From assembly GCF_014397245.1 (NCBI RefSeq), contig NZ_JACLHY010000015.1, positions 1 through 64,000 on the forward strand: a stretch of DNA of 64,000 nucleotides, written 5' to 3'. Of this stretch, positions 1-12,700 are shown piece by piece; the stretch's first letter is position 1, and every line of letters begins with the position of its first letter. This stretch comes from Arenibacter arenosicollis (GTDB taxonomy: Bacteria > Bacteroidota > Bacteroidia > Flavobacteriales > Flavobacteriaceae). The notes beneath the pieces are model-generated. The model ran no database searches, was not told the DNA's origin, and saw nothing but the letters and a program-made list of their open reading frames with translations. The position numbers and the translations under genes were made by a program.

Positions 1-424
1 CACCGTTAAGGGTATCGTTATCCAGCACATTGCTGTCAGGGATCACTCCGCTAACACCCGTATCCACGGTATAGCTATCGTCCACAGCATCCAATACATT
101 GTCCATATCAGGACCTACCTGAATGGTTACCGTACCGGAATCACAATTGTCCGTATTGGCCGCCTCGCAGATCGTATAGTCTATGGTATAGGTACCGTCA
201 GCAGTGCCAGGGGCTACGCTCACGCTGCCATCCTCGTTTATCGTCAGTTCGTCCGTTGGGGTCGAAGTAAGCACTACATCCGTAGGCGCTACAGGATCAC
301 CGTTAAGGGTATCGTTATCCAGCACATTGCTGTCAGGGATCACTCCGCTAACACCCGTATCCACGGTATAGCTATCGTCCACAGCATCCAATACATTGTC
401 CATATCAGGACCTACCTGAATGGT
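1..424 (-). repeat. 297-bp (99-residue) in-frame tandem repeat
   Basis: Bases 1-127 are identical to 298-424, an offset of 297 bp or 99 codons. Each unit starts with residues [13 protein letters not shown] and contains VLDNDTLNG and GTVTIQVGP. The copy at the left edge is cut, so more units probably follow outside the window. Identity at the DNA level, not only in protein, points to recent duplication or gene conversion. Confidence 0.93.
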
Positions 425-2734
425 CACCGTTGCCGAAGCACAAACATTTGGATCGGGGATTACATTACAAACTTGATAAATAATGGTAACAGTCGAATTA
501 GATTCTGACTCTACTGGGGTGTAGGTTACAAAACCTGTTTCTGCATCAAAAGAAACTGTACCTAGGGCACTACCACCAATCATGGTCAAACTGGTAATGC
601 CTAAATTATTGGAATCATTATTTGGCAAGTAATCATCGTTCTCCAAAATATTGATAGCGACTTCGGTCAAAGCAGGGGTTGAACCCGAGTCATCCCTTGC
701 AGTGGCTACAAGTGGATCTGGATCCGTTCCATTGGGATTGCCATCATCATCACAGTCAAGTATCTCCCATGCTGGACTAGGTGTTAAGGTTATACTTTCG
801 GGAAGATAATCACATGGATCCAAAGGATCTGTACCATCTTTTTTCTCGTCCTCATTGGTCACCCCGTCACCGTCACAGTCCAAATCGTTCCAAGTATTGG
901 AAGTTTCCACTGTTTGGTGGGCCAATACAAAATCACAGGAATCCTTGGGATCTGTTCCGTCCTCTATCTCTTTTTCATTTGTTACTCCGTCCCCATCACA
1001 ATCGGCGGTTAGATAGGCTCCATTTTGTATCAAGGTTATACTTTCCGGATTATAGTCACAGGGATCTAGTGGATTAGTTTCATCTTCTTTCTCCTTTACT
1101 GTGGTTACCCCATCCCCGTCATCATCAATATCCCGATAATTCACGTCATCGGTACCATCGGTATTTGGAAGGTCTCCAGCTGGATTATTTATTTCATCAT
1201 TTACATCGAAGTCATCATTTGCATCATCACCCTCATAACCATCGTCCAAACCATCTTCATCACTATCTATTCCTGTATAAACTTGATTCGGAGTACCATC
1301 GAAATTGAAGTCATTTCCTTCGATATTATCTGGGACTCCATCATTATCTGTATCCAAGTCCAAATAATCCGGTAGATCCGTACCATCGGTATTCACTGGA
1401 ATAAGTCCCTGGTTAACCGGCCCATCATAAGCATTGTCCAACCCATCTTTGTCCTCATCCAGGCCGGTTGGCGGAATATAACCATCAGTAAGCTGGGCCT
1501 CCACATTATCAGGAATACCGTCATTGTCCGAATCGATATCTACCCTATCCGGATAGCCATCCCCGTCAGAATCTATATCCTTACTAAAAGTAATTGTCTG
1601 AGGATCAATGAAGTTTTCTAGACAAGAAAATTGAATTCCTGACTGCCTAGGGACATCTGTAGTGAAATTCGCTGTAGTCTGGGTTTGTATTCCAAATCTG
1701 AAAACAAATGTATTTATGTTAATAAATTGGACAGCTACATTAACCGACGGATGAATATTGGATATTCCGTCATATTCCTTTATTCCACCATTAATTAATA
1801 GCCCACCTGATGTATAGTTAAGCCCTACTTCAGTAGGGTTGTCATAAGTATAACTTACAGGAGTATCGAATCTATTGAATTCCTGATATTGAATGTTCCC
1901 ATCTACGTCTATAAAATTGGCAATTAGTTCATTAAGAACGGTAGTTTCATTGGTTCCTGTTTTCACCATGGTAATTCTTAAATCTACGTAGGGCCTTCTT
2001 GTACCATCAGTTGTTGTAAACTCAATTTCAGGTTTAAAAAATTCGGGGTCAACCGAATTTTGGTCCAATGTGCTAATTCTGCCACTTACCACACTTTCAA
2101 TGGTTACTAAAGCATCAAGATCATTTGTAATATTAGAAAACCTGTATACGGCACCTTCTGACAAAGCATCACCAGATTCCAAGATCGGCGCATTACTGAA
2201 ATTCAATTTCGGTATACTTTCACAATCAAAACCTGAACTTAGTTCACTGGATTCAAGACTATCGAGTATTCCATCATTGTCAGAATCCAAATCCAGATAA
2301 TCAGGAATTCCATCCTTATCTGTATCGACAGGAATAAGACCTTCGCCACTTCCTGCAGTTGTCTCATATGCATCATCCAATCCATTTTTATCATTATCCG
2401 TCTTGGAAGGAAAGATGTAATTCCGCGAAGCCTGTGCTTCAATATTATCCAATATACCGTCATTATCCGAATCAACATCCAGGTAATTCGGAATTCCATC
2501 GCCATCAGTATCAATATCGCCTTCAATTGAATCTATTATACCATCACCATCTGAATCAATATCATCTGAATCTATAATCCCATCACCATCAGAATCCACA
2601 TAAACAATGTCATATGGTTGAAAAGTAGAAATATTGTCAAAAGAGGCAGTAAGTAGTAAGGCCAAAAAAGCTATTGGCAAAATTAAGGCACCACTCACTT
2701 TTCCCTTAAAATTAAAGAAAGTAATTTTTTCCAT
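1..2734 (-). CDS. Giant repeat-containing surface protein, N-terminal part (partial at left edge)
   Basis: Translation from the ATG at 2734 stays open to the window edge, giving 911 residues with no stop. Residues 1-35 hold a hydrophobic stretch ([15 protein letters not shown]) that looks like an export signal. Residues about 47-165 and 395-640 are rich in DSDGDGIxD-type aspartate motifs, as in thrombospondin type 3 repeats, which bind calcium. Between them lies a segment of about 220 residues that I do not recognise. From about residue 665 onward there are Ig/cadherin-like units, two of them almost identical. Such proteins in Flavobacteriaceae are usually large secreted adhesins exported by the type IX system, whose C-terminal sorting domain would lie outside this window. 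Function is inferred only from architecture. Confidence 0.85.
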   Translation of the reverse strand, partial: MEKITFFNFKGKVSGALILPIAFLALLLTASFDNISTFQPYDIVYVDSDGDGIIDSDDIDSDGDGIIDSIEGDIDTDGDGIPNYLDVDSDNDGILDNIEAQASRNYIFPSKTDNDKNGLDDAYETTAGSGEGLIPVDTDKDGIPDYLDLDSDNDGILDSLESSELSSGFDCESIPKLNFSNAPILESGDALSEGAVYRFSNITNDLDALVTIESVVSGRISTLDQNSVDPEFFKPEIEFTTTDGTRRPYVDLRITMVKTGTNETTVLNELIANFIDVDGNIQYQEFNRFDTPVSYTYDNPTEVGLNYTSGGLLINGGIKEYDGISNIHPSVNVAVQFININTFVFRFGIQTQTTANFTTDVPRQSGIQFSCLENFIDPQTITFSKDIDSDGDGYPDRVDIDSDNDGIPDNVEAQLTDGYIPPTGLDEDKDGLDNAYDGPVNQGLIPVNTDGTDLPDYLDLDTDNDGVPDNIEGNDFNFDGTPNQVYTGIDSDEDGLDDGYEGDDANDDFDVNDEINNPAGDLPNTDGTDDVNYRDIDDDGDGVTTVKEKEDETNPLDPCDYNPESITLIQNGAYLTADCDGDGVTNEKEIEDGTDPKDSCDFVLAHQTVETSNTWNDLDCDGDGVTNEDEKKDGTDPLDPCDYLPESITLTPSPAWEILDCDDDGNPNGTDPDPLVATARDDSGSTPALTEVAINILENDDYLPNNDSNNLGITSLTMIGGSALGTVSFDAETGFVTYTPVESESNSTVTIIYQVCNVIPDPNVCASATVTIQVGPDMDNVLDAVDDSYTVDTGVSGVIPDSNVLDNDTLNGDPVAPTDVVLTSTPTDELTINEDGSVSVAPGTADGTYTIDYTICEAANTDNCDSGTVTIQVGPDMDNVLDAVDDSYTVDTGVSGVIPDSNVLDNDTLNG

Positions 2735-2808
2735 AAATGATAGTTTTGTTTCAACTAATCACCATGGCATAATAGGTAATAATAGATGTAAGAAGTTGGG
2801 GCCAACTC

Positions 2809-2842
2809 CAAAATTACATGCAAGATATGTCTAAAAAATCAA
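2809..2842 (-). promoter_or_regulatory. Candidate promoter of the giant surface protein gene
   Basis: On the minus strand a TAATTTTG box (2809-2816) matches the Bacteroidota -7 consensus TAnnTTTG, with TTG at 2840-2842 and a spacer of 23 bp, at the long end of the accepted range. Transcription would start near 2803, leaving a leader of about 70 nt. Confidence 0.45.
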
Positions 2843-3318
2843 TACTCATAAGGTTTTCAAGCCATAAATTAAAGAAAATCTGCCAATAACCGTATTACTC
2901 GACAAAGTGTTAATATTAATTATAATGGACCTTAAATTTGCACCGTTTATCCAATAAAAAGTCTTAAAATCACAATGGCACTTCGTATCTATTTTCTTAC
3001 GCATTAAGTAGGGAAAAGTGCTTGACATTTTAATGATGATCTTAGAATTAAATCCAATAATCACAATATTCAACAATGCCTAAAAACAAAAAATTAGGCC
3101 TTAGACTTATATTAAATTTATGGATTTTACGCACATGAAAAAGTAACCCCAAAAACTTAATAATTAAACCAAAAATCGTTCGCAAAATTTAGCGACTTTA
3201 CCAACCTCAATAATTACAAAAGGGAATCACTGTAGTCATAATTCCACATTATGCCGATCCATAAACTAGAATATCTTCCAATTATGAAATCTTTGTTGTA
3301 TTTACCCGAGATTGCCTA
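2843..3318. other. Intergenic region without recognised gene
   Basis: AT-rich spacer between the divergent surface-protein gene and prfC. Short open frames here, such as a 76-codon minus frame at 2846-3076, have no recognisable domain and no convincing start. I see no RNA gene or repeat in it. Confidence 0.5.
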
Positions 3319-3347
3319 TTGAAAAAAATTATTTTGACTTATTTTTG
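3319..3347 (+). promoter_or_regulatory. Candidate prfC promoter
   Basis: TTG at 3319-3321 and TATTTTTG at 3340-3347, spaced by 18 bp, fit the Bacteroidota sigma-A consensus TTG / TAnnTTTG. The predicted start site near 3352 leaves a leader of about 13 nt before the prfC ATG. Confidence 0.6.
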
Positions 3348-3364
3348 CCGAAATCAAATGATCA

Positions 3365-4954
3365 ATGAGTTTTAGGGAACAAATTGAAAGAAGAAGGACT
3401 TTCGGAATAATATCGCATCCCGATGCGGGAAAGACAACACTTACAGAAAAATTACTACTATTTGGCGGAGCCATTCAGGAAGCAGGGGCAGTAAAGAACA
3501 ATAAAATAAAGAAAACTGCAACGAGCGACTTTATGGAAATTGAAAAGCAAAGGGGTATTTCCGTTGCTACCTCTGTACTTGCCTTTCTTTACAAAGACAA
3601 AAAAATAAATATCCTGGACACCCCGGGCCACAAAGATTTTGCAGAGGACACTTTTAGGACCCTTACGGCTGTTGACAGTGTAATTGTGGTGGTTGACGTT
3701 GCAAAAGGTGTGGAAGAGCAAACTGAAAAATTAGTAGAAGTTTGTAGGATGCGAAACATTCCCATGATTGTTTTCATAAACAAATTGGACCGGGAAGGAA
3801 AGGATGCTTTCGACTTATTGGACGAAGTGGAACAAAAACTTGGCCTTTCCGTAACACCTTTAAGTTTCCCCATTGGAATGGGCTATGATTTTAAAGGAAT
3901 TTACAATATCTACGAAAAAAACATTAATCTATTTAGCGGGGATAGCAAAAAGAATATTGAAGATACCATTGCTTTCGATGACATAAACAACCCACAACTC
4001 GAAAAAATTATCGGAGCAAAGGCAGCCACAGAACTAAGGGACAATCTAGAATTGGTTAACGGTGTTTACCCTCCCTTTGACAAGGAAAGTTACCTTAAAG
4101 GAACTCAACAACCCGTATTTTTTGGTTCCGCCCTTAACAATTTCGGGGTACGTGAACTGTTGGATTGTTTTATAGACATTGCCCCTTCTCCACGTGCAAA
4201 AATGGCCGAAGAGCGTTTGGTACAAGCCAATGAAAAGGAGTTGACTGGTTTTGTTTTTAAAATACACGCCAATATGGATCCCAAGCATAGGGACCGCCTA
4301 GCTTTCATAAAAATAGTTTCAGGGACCTTCGAAAGAAACAAACCCTATCTTCATGTCCGCCAAAAAAAGAATTTAAAATTCTCCAGTCCCAACGCTTTTT
4401 TTGCCGAGAAAAAAGAAATCGTAGATATTTCGTATCCCGGGGATATTGTGGGATTGCATGATACCGGAAATTTTAAAATTGGTGATACCCTAACAGAGGG
4501 TGAAATATTACATTATAAAGGAATCCCGAGTTTTTCACCAGAGCATTTCAGATATATCAACAATGCCGACCCCATGAAAGCCAAACAACTCAACAAGGGC
4601 ATTGATCAATTAATGGATGAAGGAGTGGCCCAATTGTTCACCTTGGAAATGAATAATAGAAAAGTCATAGGAACCGTAGGTGCTTTACAGTTTGAAGTAA
4701 TTCAATACCGTTTGGAGCATGAATATGGAGCTAAATGTACCTATGAAAATTTTCCCGTCTACAAAGCGTGTTGGGTGGATCCAAAAGACAAGAACAGTGA
4801 TGAATTTAAAGAATTTAAACGTGTTAAACAGAAGTTTTTGGCCATGGATAAACGAAAACAACTTGTTTTTCTTGCGGATTCCCAATTTTCACTGCAAATG
4901 ACACAGCAAAAATATCCGAATGTAAAACTTCATTTCACTTCCGAATTTGATTAA
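3365..4954 (+). CDS. prfC: Peptide chain release factor 3 (RF3)
   Basis: A 529-residue translational GTPase of the RF3 family, of normal length. Visible GTPase motifs are SHPDAGKTT (17-25), DTPGH (85-89) and NKLD (139-142), followed by the EF-Tu-like second domain and the RF3 C-terminal domain ([19 protein letters not shown]). RF3 uses GTP to release RF1 or RF2 from the ribosome after the nascent chain is freed. It is a single gene with its own promoter and terminator, convergent with the DUF3467 gene. No Shine-Dalgarno is visible before the ATG. Confidence 0.97.
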   Translation: MSFREQIERRRTFGIISHPDAGKTTLTEKLLLFGGAIQEAGAVKNNKIKKTATSDFMEIEKQRGISVATSVLAFLYKDKKINILDTPGHKDFAEDTFRTLTAVDSVIVVVDVAKGVEEQTEKLVEVCRMRNIPMIVFINKLDREGKDAFDLLDEVEQKLGLSVTPLSFPIGMGYDFKGIYNIYEKNINLFSGDSKKNIEDTIAFDDINNPQLEKIIGAKAATELRDNLELVNGVYPPFDKESYLKGTQQPVFFGSALNNFGVRELLDCFIDIAPSPRAKMAEERLVQANEKELTGFVFKIHANMDPKHRDRLAFIKIVSGTFERNKPYLHVRQKKNLKFSSPNAFFAEKKEIVDISYPGDIVGLHDTGNFKIGDTLTEGEILHYKGIPSFSPEHFRYINNADPMKAKQLNKGIDQLMDEGVAQLFTLEMNNRKVIGTVGALQFEVIQYRLEHEYGAKCTYENFPVYKACWVDPKDKNSDEFKEFKRVKQKFLAMDKRKQLVFLADSQFSLQMTQQKYPNVKLHFTSEFD

Positions 4955-4971
4955 GCTTTACCATAAAACGA

Positions 4972-5006
4972 AAAAAACCTTCTGCACAAACAGAAGGTTT
5001 TTTTTT
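4972..5006. terminator. Bidirectional terminator between prfC and the DUF3467 gene
   Basis: A stem AACCTTCTG / CAGAAGGTT with loop CACAAA is flanked by an A run on the left and a T run on the right, so it can terminate both converging transcripts. The T run overlaps the stop codon of the minus-strand gene at 5005. Confidence 0.85.
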
Positions 5007-5316
5007 AAGCTTCACCCGTAGGCCCAAAATTTAAGGGTATCGGAGGCTGTTCATAATCTTTAATAGTGCCATGAGCCTTTTCAAAGCGACTCACATTATC
5101 CCCTAATGCCTTTAAGAATTTTTTGGCATGTTGAGGGGTGAGTACAATTCTACTTTTAACCTTTGCTTTGGGAGCACCGGGCATCATACTAATAAAGTCC
5201 ACTACAAACTCCGACACGGAATGATTGATTATAGCTAGATTGGAATAAATCCCTTCAGCTGTCTTTTCATCCAATTCTATATTGATCTGCTTTTGGTTTT
5301 GATCTTTATCACTCAT
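5005..5316 (-). CDS. DUF3467 family protein
   Basis: A 103-residue soluble protein matching the DUF3467 family by its INIELDEKTAEGIYSNLA start and the VDFISMMPGAPKAKVKSR and VLTPQHAKKFLKAL segments. The family is common in Bacteroidota and typically sits directly after rpoC, as here. Its function is unknown; the location suggests a link with transcription. It is separated from rpoC by a strong hairpin terminator, so it depends on read-through or a promoter of its own that I could not identify. Confidence 0.85.
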   Translation of the reverse strand: MSDKDQNQKQINIELDEKTAEGIYSNLAIINHSVSEFVVDFISMMPGAPKAKVKSRIVLTPQHAKKFLKALGDNVSRFEKAHGTIKDYEQPPIPLNFGPTGEA

Positions 5317-5381
5317 TCTAAAAAATGATTAACTATTACTTTTATGTTAAACTACATTAAACTATTTCTTGGACTTATCCA

Positions 5382-5412
5382 AAAAAAAACCTCGGTGAAT
5401 AACACCGAGGTT
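5382..5412 (-). terminator. rpoC terminator
   Basis: On the minus strand the stem AACCTCGGTG / CACCGAGGTT with a five-base loop is followed by nine T residues. It lies 8 bp after the rpoC stop and should end most of the rpoBC transcript before the DUF3467 gene. Confidence 0.88.
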
Positions 5413-5420
5413 CTAATTAT

Positions 5421-8400
5421 TTAGAATTTCAATTCCTCTTTTCGAGCCATGATTTCATCGTATTCCTCTTTTGAGCCTACAATGATATTCTCATAATCCC
5501 TCATTCCGGTACCTGCAGGTATTTTATGACCTACAATTACATTTTCTTTCAATCCTTCCAGAGTATCAATCTTACCGCTTACTGCAGCTTCGTTAAGTAC
5601 TTTGGTCGTTTCCTGGAATGAAGCAGCCGATATAAATGATTTGGTCTGTAAGGACGCACGTGTAATTCCTTGAAGAATTGGTGTCGCCGTAGCAGCAACA
5701 GCATCCCTAGCAGTTACTAAATTCTTATCATTACGTTTAAGAATTGAGTTTTCATCCCTCAATTCTCGGGCACTTACAATCTGACCCGGTTTCAAGTTCT
5801 CCGATTCTCCAGCATCCTCAACTACTTTCTGTCCATAAATCTCATCGTTCTCCTGGATGAAATCATCCTTGTGAACCAATTGATTTTCTAAGAATATAGT
5901 ATCTCCCGGATCCTCAATACGCACTTTACGCATCATTTGACGAACTACTACCTCAAAATGCTTATCATTGATCTTCACGCCCTGTAAACGATATACTTCC
6001 TGAACTTCGTTCACCAAGTATTGCTGTACAGCTGAAGGTCCTTTAATGGACAAAATATCTTCAGGCGTAATTGATCCATCGGATAATGGCATACCGGCAC
6101 GTACATAATCATTTTCTTGAACAAGAATTTGATTGGACAATTTAACCAAGTATTTTTTAACCTCACCCAATTTGGATTCGATGATTATCTCACGGTTACC
6201 TCTTTTAATTTTACCAAAAGAAACAACACCATCAATTTCGGAAACAACCGCAGGGTTAGATGGGTTACGTGCTTCGAACAATTCGGTAACTCTTGGAAGA
6301 CCACCAGTAATATCCCCAGCCTTGGCTGATTTACGTGGTATCTTAACCAAAATTTTACCTTCTTTAATTTTGTCTCCATCATCTACCATGATGTGCGATC
6401 CAACAGGAAGGTTATAAGAACGTAATACTTCATCCTTATTGTTCTTGATCAATAGGGTTGGTATTAATTTCTTGTTCCTAGATTCAGAAATTACTTTCTC
6501 TTGGAATCCGGTTTGCTCATCGATCTCTACCTGATAGGTAACACCTTGTTCAATATTCTCATATGCAATCTGTCCAGGGAATTCTGATACAATAACCCCG
6601 TTATATGGATCCCAAGAACAAACAACCTGACCTTTTTCGATTTTTTCACCGTTCTTAATGAACAATTGAGAACCGTAAGGAATATTATTGGTACTCAGGG
6701 TTATTCCAGACTTGGCATCTACAACCTTAATTTCAGAAGTCCTAGAAATAACGATTTCAGATTTTTTACCTTCACCATCCTGACTGGAAACAGTCCTTAA
6801 ATCTTCAATTTCTGCAATTCCGCCAAACTTGGCCTCCAATTTATTTTCTTCGGAAATGTTACCTGCAATACCTCCAACGTGGAAAGTACGCAACGTTAAC
6901 TGTGTTCCTGGTTCACCGATCGACTGAGCAGCAACAACACCCACAGCTTCACCTCGTTGTACCATTTTATTGGTAGACAAGTTTCTTCCGTAGCATTTAC
7001 CACAAATACCTTTCTGAGCCTCACATGTAAGGGCTGAACGTACCTCTACTTTATCAACCGGAGAAGCCTCAATTTTCTTAACATCGGACTCCATAATTTC
7101 TTGACCTGCCCTTAAAAGCAATTCTTCAGAAATAGGGTCATAAACATCATGTAAAGAAACCCTTCCAAGGATACGCTCCCCTAAAGTTTCAACAATCTCT
7201 TCGTTTTTCTTAAGAGCCTCTACCTGAACACCTCTTAGCGTTTCACAATCTTCAATATTGATGATTACATCTTGTGAAACATCCACTAGACGACGAGTCA
7301 AGTAACCAGCATCCGCCGTTTTCAACGCCGTATCTGCAAGACCTTTACGTGCACCGTGAGTAGAAATAAAGTATTCCAAAATGGATAGACCCTCTTTAAA
7401 GTTGGATAAAATAGGGTTTTCAATAATTTCCCCACCTCCAGCTGTAGATTTCTTTGGTTTCGCCATCAATCCACGCATACCGGTCAACTGGCGAATCTGC
7501 TCCTTGGAACCCCTTGCACCAGAATCCAACATCATGTACACTGAGTTGAAACCTTGTTGATCTTCACGAATACGCTTCATGGCCAATTCCGTCAACATTG
7601 CATTGGTAGAAGTCCAAACGTCAATTACCTGATTGTAACGTTCGTTATTGGTAATGAGCCCCATGTTATAGTTGGCCATAATTCCATCTACCTGAGTATT
7701 GGCATCAGCAATCATTTCGTGCTTTTCTGGTGGAATAATAATATCCCCCAAACTAAAGGACAAACCACCTTTAAAAGCGAATTCATACCCCATAGTTTTT
7801 ATCTTGTCCAAGAAATCTGCTGTTGTTGGTACATCGGTAACTCTTAAAATATTACCAATAATATCCCTTAGCGATTTCTTGTTCAATACCTCATTGATAT
7901 ATCCTGCTTCTTCAGGAACTACCATATTAAACAATACTCTACCTACTGTAGTTGGTATAATTTGATTAACCAATTCCCCAGCTTCATTAAAATCTTTGGC
8001 ACGTACCTTAATACCTGCGTTAAGATCCAATCTTCCTTCATTAAAGGCGATAACCACCTCTTCATAGGAGTAGAAAGTTAATCCTTGGCCTTTCACAGCT
8101 ACCTCTGGGGTAGACTTTCTTTCTTTGGTCATATAATATAGACCCAAGACCATATCCTGAGATGGTACGGTAATAGGTGAACCATTTGCAGGGTTCAAAA
8201 TATTATGCGAAGCCAACATTAACAATTGGCATTCCAGAATAGCTTCTGGTCCCAATGGTAAGTGAACTGCCATTTGATCCCCGTCAAAATCCGCATTAAA
8301 TGCAGTACATACCAATGGATGTAACCTAATGGCTTTTCCTTCAATAAGTTTTGGCTGGAACGCCTGGATACCCAATCTGTGCAATGTAGGGGCCCTGTTC

Positions 8401-9719
8401 AACATTACAGGATGTCCTTTTAATACATTTTCCAGAATATCCCAGACAACCGGTTCTTTCTTATCTATGATCTTTTTGGCCGATTTTACGGTTTTTACAA
8501 TACCTCTTTCTATCAGCTTACGGATAACAAAAGGTTTGTAAAGCTCAGCTGCCATATCTTTTGGCAGACCACATTCGAACAATTTCATTTCAGGTCCAAC
8601 AACGATTACCGAACGGGCGGAGTAATCCACACGTTTACCCAATAGGTTTTGACGGAAACGTCCTTGCTTACCTTTTAATGAATCTGAAAGTGACTTTAAT
8701 GGCCTATTGGATTCAGTTTTAACTGCAGATGCCTTACGAGTATTATCAAATAAGGAATCTACCGCTTCCTGAAGCATACGTTTCTCATTTCTAAGAATCA
8801 CCTCAGGTGCCTTAATCTCTACCAATCTTTTTAGACGGTTGTTTCTAATAATAACCCTTCTATAAAGATCATTTAAATCCGAGGTTGCAAAACGACCTCC
8901 ATCCAATGGCACCAATGGACGTAATTCCGGTGGAATAACAGGGATAACCTTCATGATCATCCAATCTGGCCTGTTTTCCCTATTTTCCTGTGATTCCCTT
9001 AAAGCTTCAACAACTTGAAGTCTTTTCAGGGCCTCGGTTTTACGTTGTTTGGAAGTTTCAGTATTGGCTTTATGTCTTAAATCATAAGACAATTGGCTCA
9101 AGTCTATTCTGGCCAAAAGATCAATAAGACATTCCGCACCCATTTTAGCGATAAACTTGTTGGGGTCAGAATCTTCCAAGTACTGATTCTCTTGTGGAAT
9201 GGACTCTAATATATTTAAATACTCCTCTTCACTTAAGAAATCCATTTTTTGAATTTCCTCGCCTTCTGGTCCTTTGGCAATACCTGGTTGAATTACTACA
9301 TAACGTTCGTAGTAAATGATCATATCCAATTTCTTGGAAGGTAAACCTAAAAGGTAACCAATTTTATTGGGCAGGGAACGGAAATACCAGATATGGGCAA
9401 CAGGAACCACCAAATTAATGTGTCCTACCCTATCTCTACGTACCTTTTTCTCTGTTACTTCTACCCCGCAACGATCACAAACAATACCACGGTAACGGAT
9501 TCTTTTGTATTTTCCACAGGCACACTCATAATCCTTTACAGGACCAAAAATACGCTCACAGAATAGACCGTCCCGCTCAGGCTTGTGCGTTCTATAGTTA
9601 ATAGTTTCAGGTTTTAAAACCTCACCTCTTGACTCTGCCAAAATAGCTTCTGGAGATGCCAAACCGATTGAAATTTTATCGAACCTTTTAATGGTATTAT
9701 TATCTTTTAGTCTAGCCAT
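5421..9719 (-). CDS. rpoC: RNA polymerase subunit beta'
   Basis: 1432 residues, the usual size in Bacteroidota. The N-terminal zinc site is formed by C66, C68, C81 and C84. The catalytic magnesium motif NADFDGD lies near residue 475, and the second zinc cluster ([13 protein letters not shown]) near residue 905. It forms the clamp and active centre of RNA polymerase together with RpoB. The gene follows rpoB with a 62-bp gap and ends in a strong terminator. Nothing is missing or interrupted. Confidence 0.98.
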   Translation of the reverse strand: MARLKDNNTIKRFDKISIGLASPEAILAESRGEVLKPETINYRTHKPERDGLFCERIFGPVKDYECACGKYKRIRYRGIVCDRCGVEVTEKKVRRDRVGHINLVVPVAHIWYFRSLPNKIGYLLGLPSKKLDMIIYYERYVVIQPGIAKGPEGEEIQKMDFLSEEEYLNILESIPQENQYLEDSDPNKFIAKMGAECLIDLLARIDLSQLSYDLRHKANTETSKQRKTEALKRLQVVEALRESQENRENRPDWMIMKVIPVIPPELRPLVPLDGGRFATSDLNDLYRRVIIRNNRLKRLVEIKAPEVILRNEKRMLQEAVDSLFDNTRKASAVKTESNRPLKSLSDSLKGKQGRFRQNLLGKRVDYSARSVIVVGPEMKLFECGLPKDMAAELYKPFVIRKLIERGIVKTVKSAKKIIDKKEPVVWDILENVLKGHPVMLNRAPTLHRLGIQAFQPKLIEGKAIRLHPLVCTAFNADFDGDQMAVHLPLGPEAILECQLLMLASHNILNPANGSPITVPSQDMVLGLYYMTKERKSTPEVAVKGQGLTFYSYEEVVIAFNEGRLDLNAGIKVRAKDFNEAGELVNQIIPTTVGRVLFNMVVPEEAGYINEVLNKKSLRDIIGNILRVTDVPTTADFLDKIKTMGYEFAFKGGLSFSLGDIIIPPEKHEMIADANTQVDGIMANYNMGLITNNERYNQVIDVWTSTNAMLTELAMKRIREDQQGFNSVYMMLDSGARGSKEQIRQLTGMRGLMAKPKKSTAGGGEIIENPILSNFKEGLSILEYFISTHGARKGLADTALKTADAGYLTRRLVDVSQDVIINIEDCETLRGVQVEALKKNEEIVETLGERILGRVSLHDVYDPISEELLLRAGQEIMESDVKKIEASPVDKVEVRSALTCEAQKGICGKCYGRNLSTNKMVQRGEAVGVVAAQSIGEPGTQLTLRTFHVGGIAGNISEENKLEAKFGGIAEIEDLRTVSSQDGEGKKSEIVISRTSEIKVVDAKSGITLSTNNIPYGSQLFIKNGEKIEKGQVVCSWDPYNGVIVSEFPGQIAYENIEQGVTYQVEIDEQTGFQEKVISESRNKKLIPTLLIKNNKDEVLRSYNLPVGSHIMVDDGDKIKEGKILVKIPRKSAKAGDITGGLPRVTELFEARNPSNPAVVSEIDGVVSFGKIKRGNREIIIESKLGEVKKYLVKLSNQILVQENDYVRAGMPLSDGSITPEDILSIKGPSAVQQYLVNEVQEVYRLQGVKINDKHFEVVVRQMMRKVRIEDPGDTIFLENQLVHKDDFIQENDEIYGQKVVEDAGESENLKPGQIVSARELRDENSILKRNDKNLVTARDAVAATATPILQGITRASLQTKSFISAASFQETTKVLNEAAVSGKIDTLEGLKENVIVGHKIPAGTGMRDYENIIVGSKEEYDEIMARKEELKF

Positions 9720-9781
9720 AACTATAATCTGATACTAATTTAATTCTTGTTATTAGGAATAGTGTTCAAAACCTATCCTTG

Positions 9782-12700
9782 TTATTCTTCCAATCTAATA
9801 TCCAAACCTAATCCCTTAAGTTCGTGCATTAATACGTTGAAAGATTCTGGCAAACCAGGTTCTGGCATGGTCTCTCCTTTTACGATCGCCTCGTAAGTCT
9901 TGGCCCTACCTATAACATCATCCGACTTAACGGTCAATATTTCACGAAGTGTAGCAGAGGCACCATAAGCTTCAAGTGCCCAAACTTCCATCTCTCCAAA
10001 ACGCTGTCCACCAAATTGTGCTTTACCACCCAATGGTTGTTGCGTAATAAGTGAGTATGGTCCAATGGATCTAGCATGCATCTTATCATCAACCATATGT
10101 CCTAATTTTAACATATAGATAACTCCAACCGTTGCTGGTTGATCAAAACGCTGACCTGTACCACCATCATAAAGATACGTATGTCCAAATCTTGGGATTC
10201 CAGCTTCATCAGTATAGGCATTAATTTGATCCAAGGTTGCACCGTCAAAAATTGGGGTCGCATATTTCTTCCCTAATTTTAGACCAGCCCATCCCAATAC
10301 GGTTTCATATATCTGCCCAATGTTCATACGGGAAGGTACCCCAAGTGGATTCAATACAATATCCACAGGTGTTCCATCCTCCAAGAACGGCATGTCCTCA
10401 TGACGTACAATTCTTGATACGATACCTTTGTTACCGTGACGACCTGCCATTTTATCACCAACCTTAAGTTTACGTTTTTTAGCGATATAAACTTTGGCCA
10501 ATTTCATAATTCCAGCTGGCAATTCATCTCCTACAGAAATAGTAAACTTATCCCTTCTAAGGTTACCTTGAAGATCGTTAAGTTTTATCTTATAGTTATG
10601 TAAAAGGTCCGTTACCAGAGTATTGCTTTCCTTATCCGTTGTCCAAGTTCCACCAACCAGATGGGCAAAATCATCAACAGCGTTCAACATTTTCATGGTA
10701 TACTTCTTTCCTTTAGGAAGCACTTCTTCCCCAAGGTCATTCAATACCCCTTGTGAAGTTTTACCGTTGACCAATGTAAATAGCTTTTCAACCAATACAT
10801 CTTTTAACTGTTCAAATTTCACTTCGTATTCCAACTCCAATTTAGCAAGGTCTTCCTTATCTTCAGAACGTTTACGCTTGTCCTTAACAGACCTAGAAAA
10901 CAACTTCTTTTCAATAACTACTCCCCTTAAAGATGGAGAAGCCTTCAAAGAAGCATCTTTTACATCACCGGCTTTGTCACCGAAAATGGCTCGTAATAAT
11001 TTTTCTTCAGGTGTAGGATCTGATTCACCTTTGGGAGTAATCTTACCAATTAGAATATCTCCAGGCTTAACTTCTGCACCAATACGGATCATTCCGTGCT
11101 CATCCAAATCCTTGGTCGCTTCTTCAGAAACGTTAGGAATATCATTGGTCAACTCTTCAGCACCCAATTTCGTATCCCTTACCTCCAAAGCGTACTCATC
11201 TACGTGAATAGAAGTAAAGATGTCCTCACGTACCACTTTTTCAGAAATCACGATAGCATCCTCAAAGTTATAACCTTTCCATGGCATAAATGCCACTACC
11301 AAGTTTCTTCCAAGTGCCAATTCGCCACTTTCAGTTGCATATCCTTCACATAGAACCTGTCCTTTTTTAACCTTGTAACCTTTTTTAACAATAGGCTTAA
11401 GGTTAATACTGGTTCCTTGGTTTGTTTTCCTAAACTTGACCAACTCATAAGTCTTGGAGTCCTCTTCGAAGCTCACCAATCTTTGTTCTTCTGTGCGGTC
11501 GTATTTTATGGTGATTTTTTGGGAATCAACATATTCAATAACCCCATCTCCCTCTGCATTGATCAACACCCTTGAATCAGAAGCTACCTGACGCTCCAAA
11601 CCTGTACCTACAATTGGAGATTCTGGTTTCAACAAAGGAACTGCCTGGCGCATCATGTTTGATCCCATCAATGCCCTGTTAGCATCATCATGCTCCAAAA
11701 ATGGAATTAAAGATGCTGAAATAGAAGCGATTTGATTTGGTGCAACATCGGTATACTGAATTTCCGCAGGGTCTACTACCGGGAAATCCCCTTCTTCCCT
11801 TGCAATTACCTTCTCCGCAGTAATTTTACCTTTTTCATCCATAGGAATGTTTGCCTGGGCAATTTTCATTCCTTCTTCCTCTTCTGCACTTAGGTACCTG
11901 AAATCGTTAATATCTACCGTACCATTTTCCACTTTACGATATGGTGTTTCCAAGAAGCCCATAGGGTTTACCTTGGCAAATACCGAAAGTGAAGATATCA
12001 ATCCAATATTCGGTCCCTCCGGTGTTTCAATAGGACAAAGTCTTCCGTAGTGAGTATAGTGAACATCACGTACTTCAAACCCTGCTCTTTCCCTAGAAAG
12101 TCCACCTGGTCCCAATGCCGATAATCTTCTTTTGTGCGTAATCTCCGCCAATGGATTTGTTTGATCCATAAACTGAGATAACTGGTTGGTACCAAAGAAC
12201 GAATTGATAACCGAAGACAAGGTCTTGGCATTGATCAAATCGATCGGGGTAAACACTTCATTATCACGTACGTTCATACGCTCACGAATTGTTCTGGCCA
12301 TACGTGCCAGACCAACACCAAATTGCTGGGATAATTGCTCACCTACAGTCCTAACCCTACGGTTGGAAAGGTGATCAATATCATCGATCTCAGCTTTTGA
12401 GTTGATCAACTCGATCAAATATTTAATAATGGTAATGATATCTTCCTTGGTCAAAACCTGCTTGTCCATTCCAATATCCAATCCCAATTTTTTGTTCATT
12501 CTATAACGCCCAACCTCACCAAGGTTATAACGCTGATCAGAGAAGAACAATTTATCTATAATACCGCGAGCTGTTTCCTCATCTGGCGGTTCTGCATTAC
12601 GCAGTTGACGATAAATATGTTCAACAGCCTCTTTTTCAGAGTTTGTTGGATCCTTTTGAAGGGTGTTATGGATAATGGCATAATCGCTCTGTGCGTTATT

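Noticed and set aside
2846-3076. 76-codon minus-strand frame in the prfC upstream gap
   Set aside because: No domain and no promoter; consistent with chance in AT-rich DNA.
10623-11207. 194-codon plus-strand open frame inside rpoB
   Set aside because: It is antisense to highly conserved rpoB codons, has no recognisable domain and no start signal.
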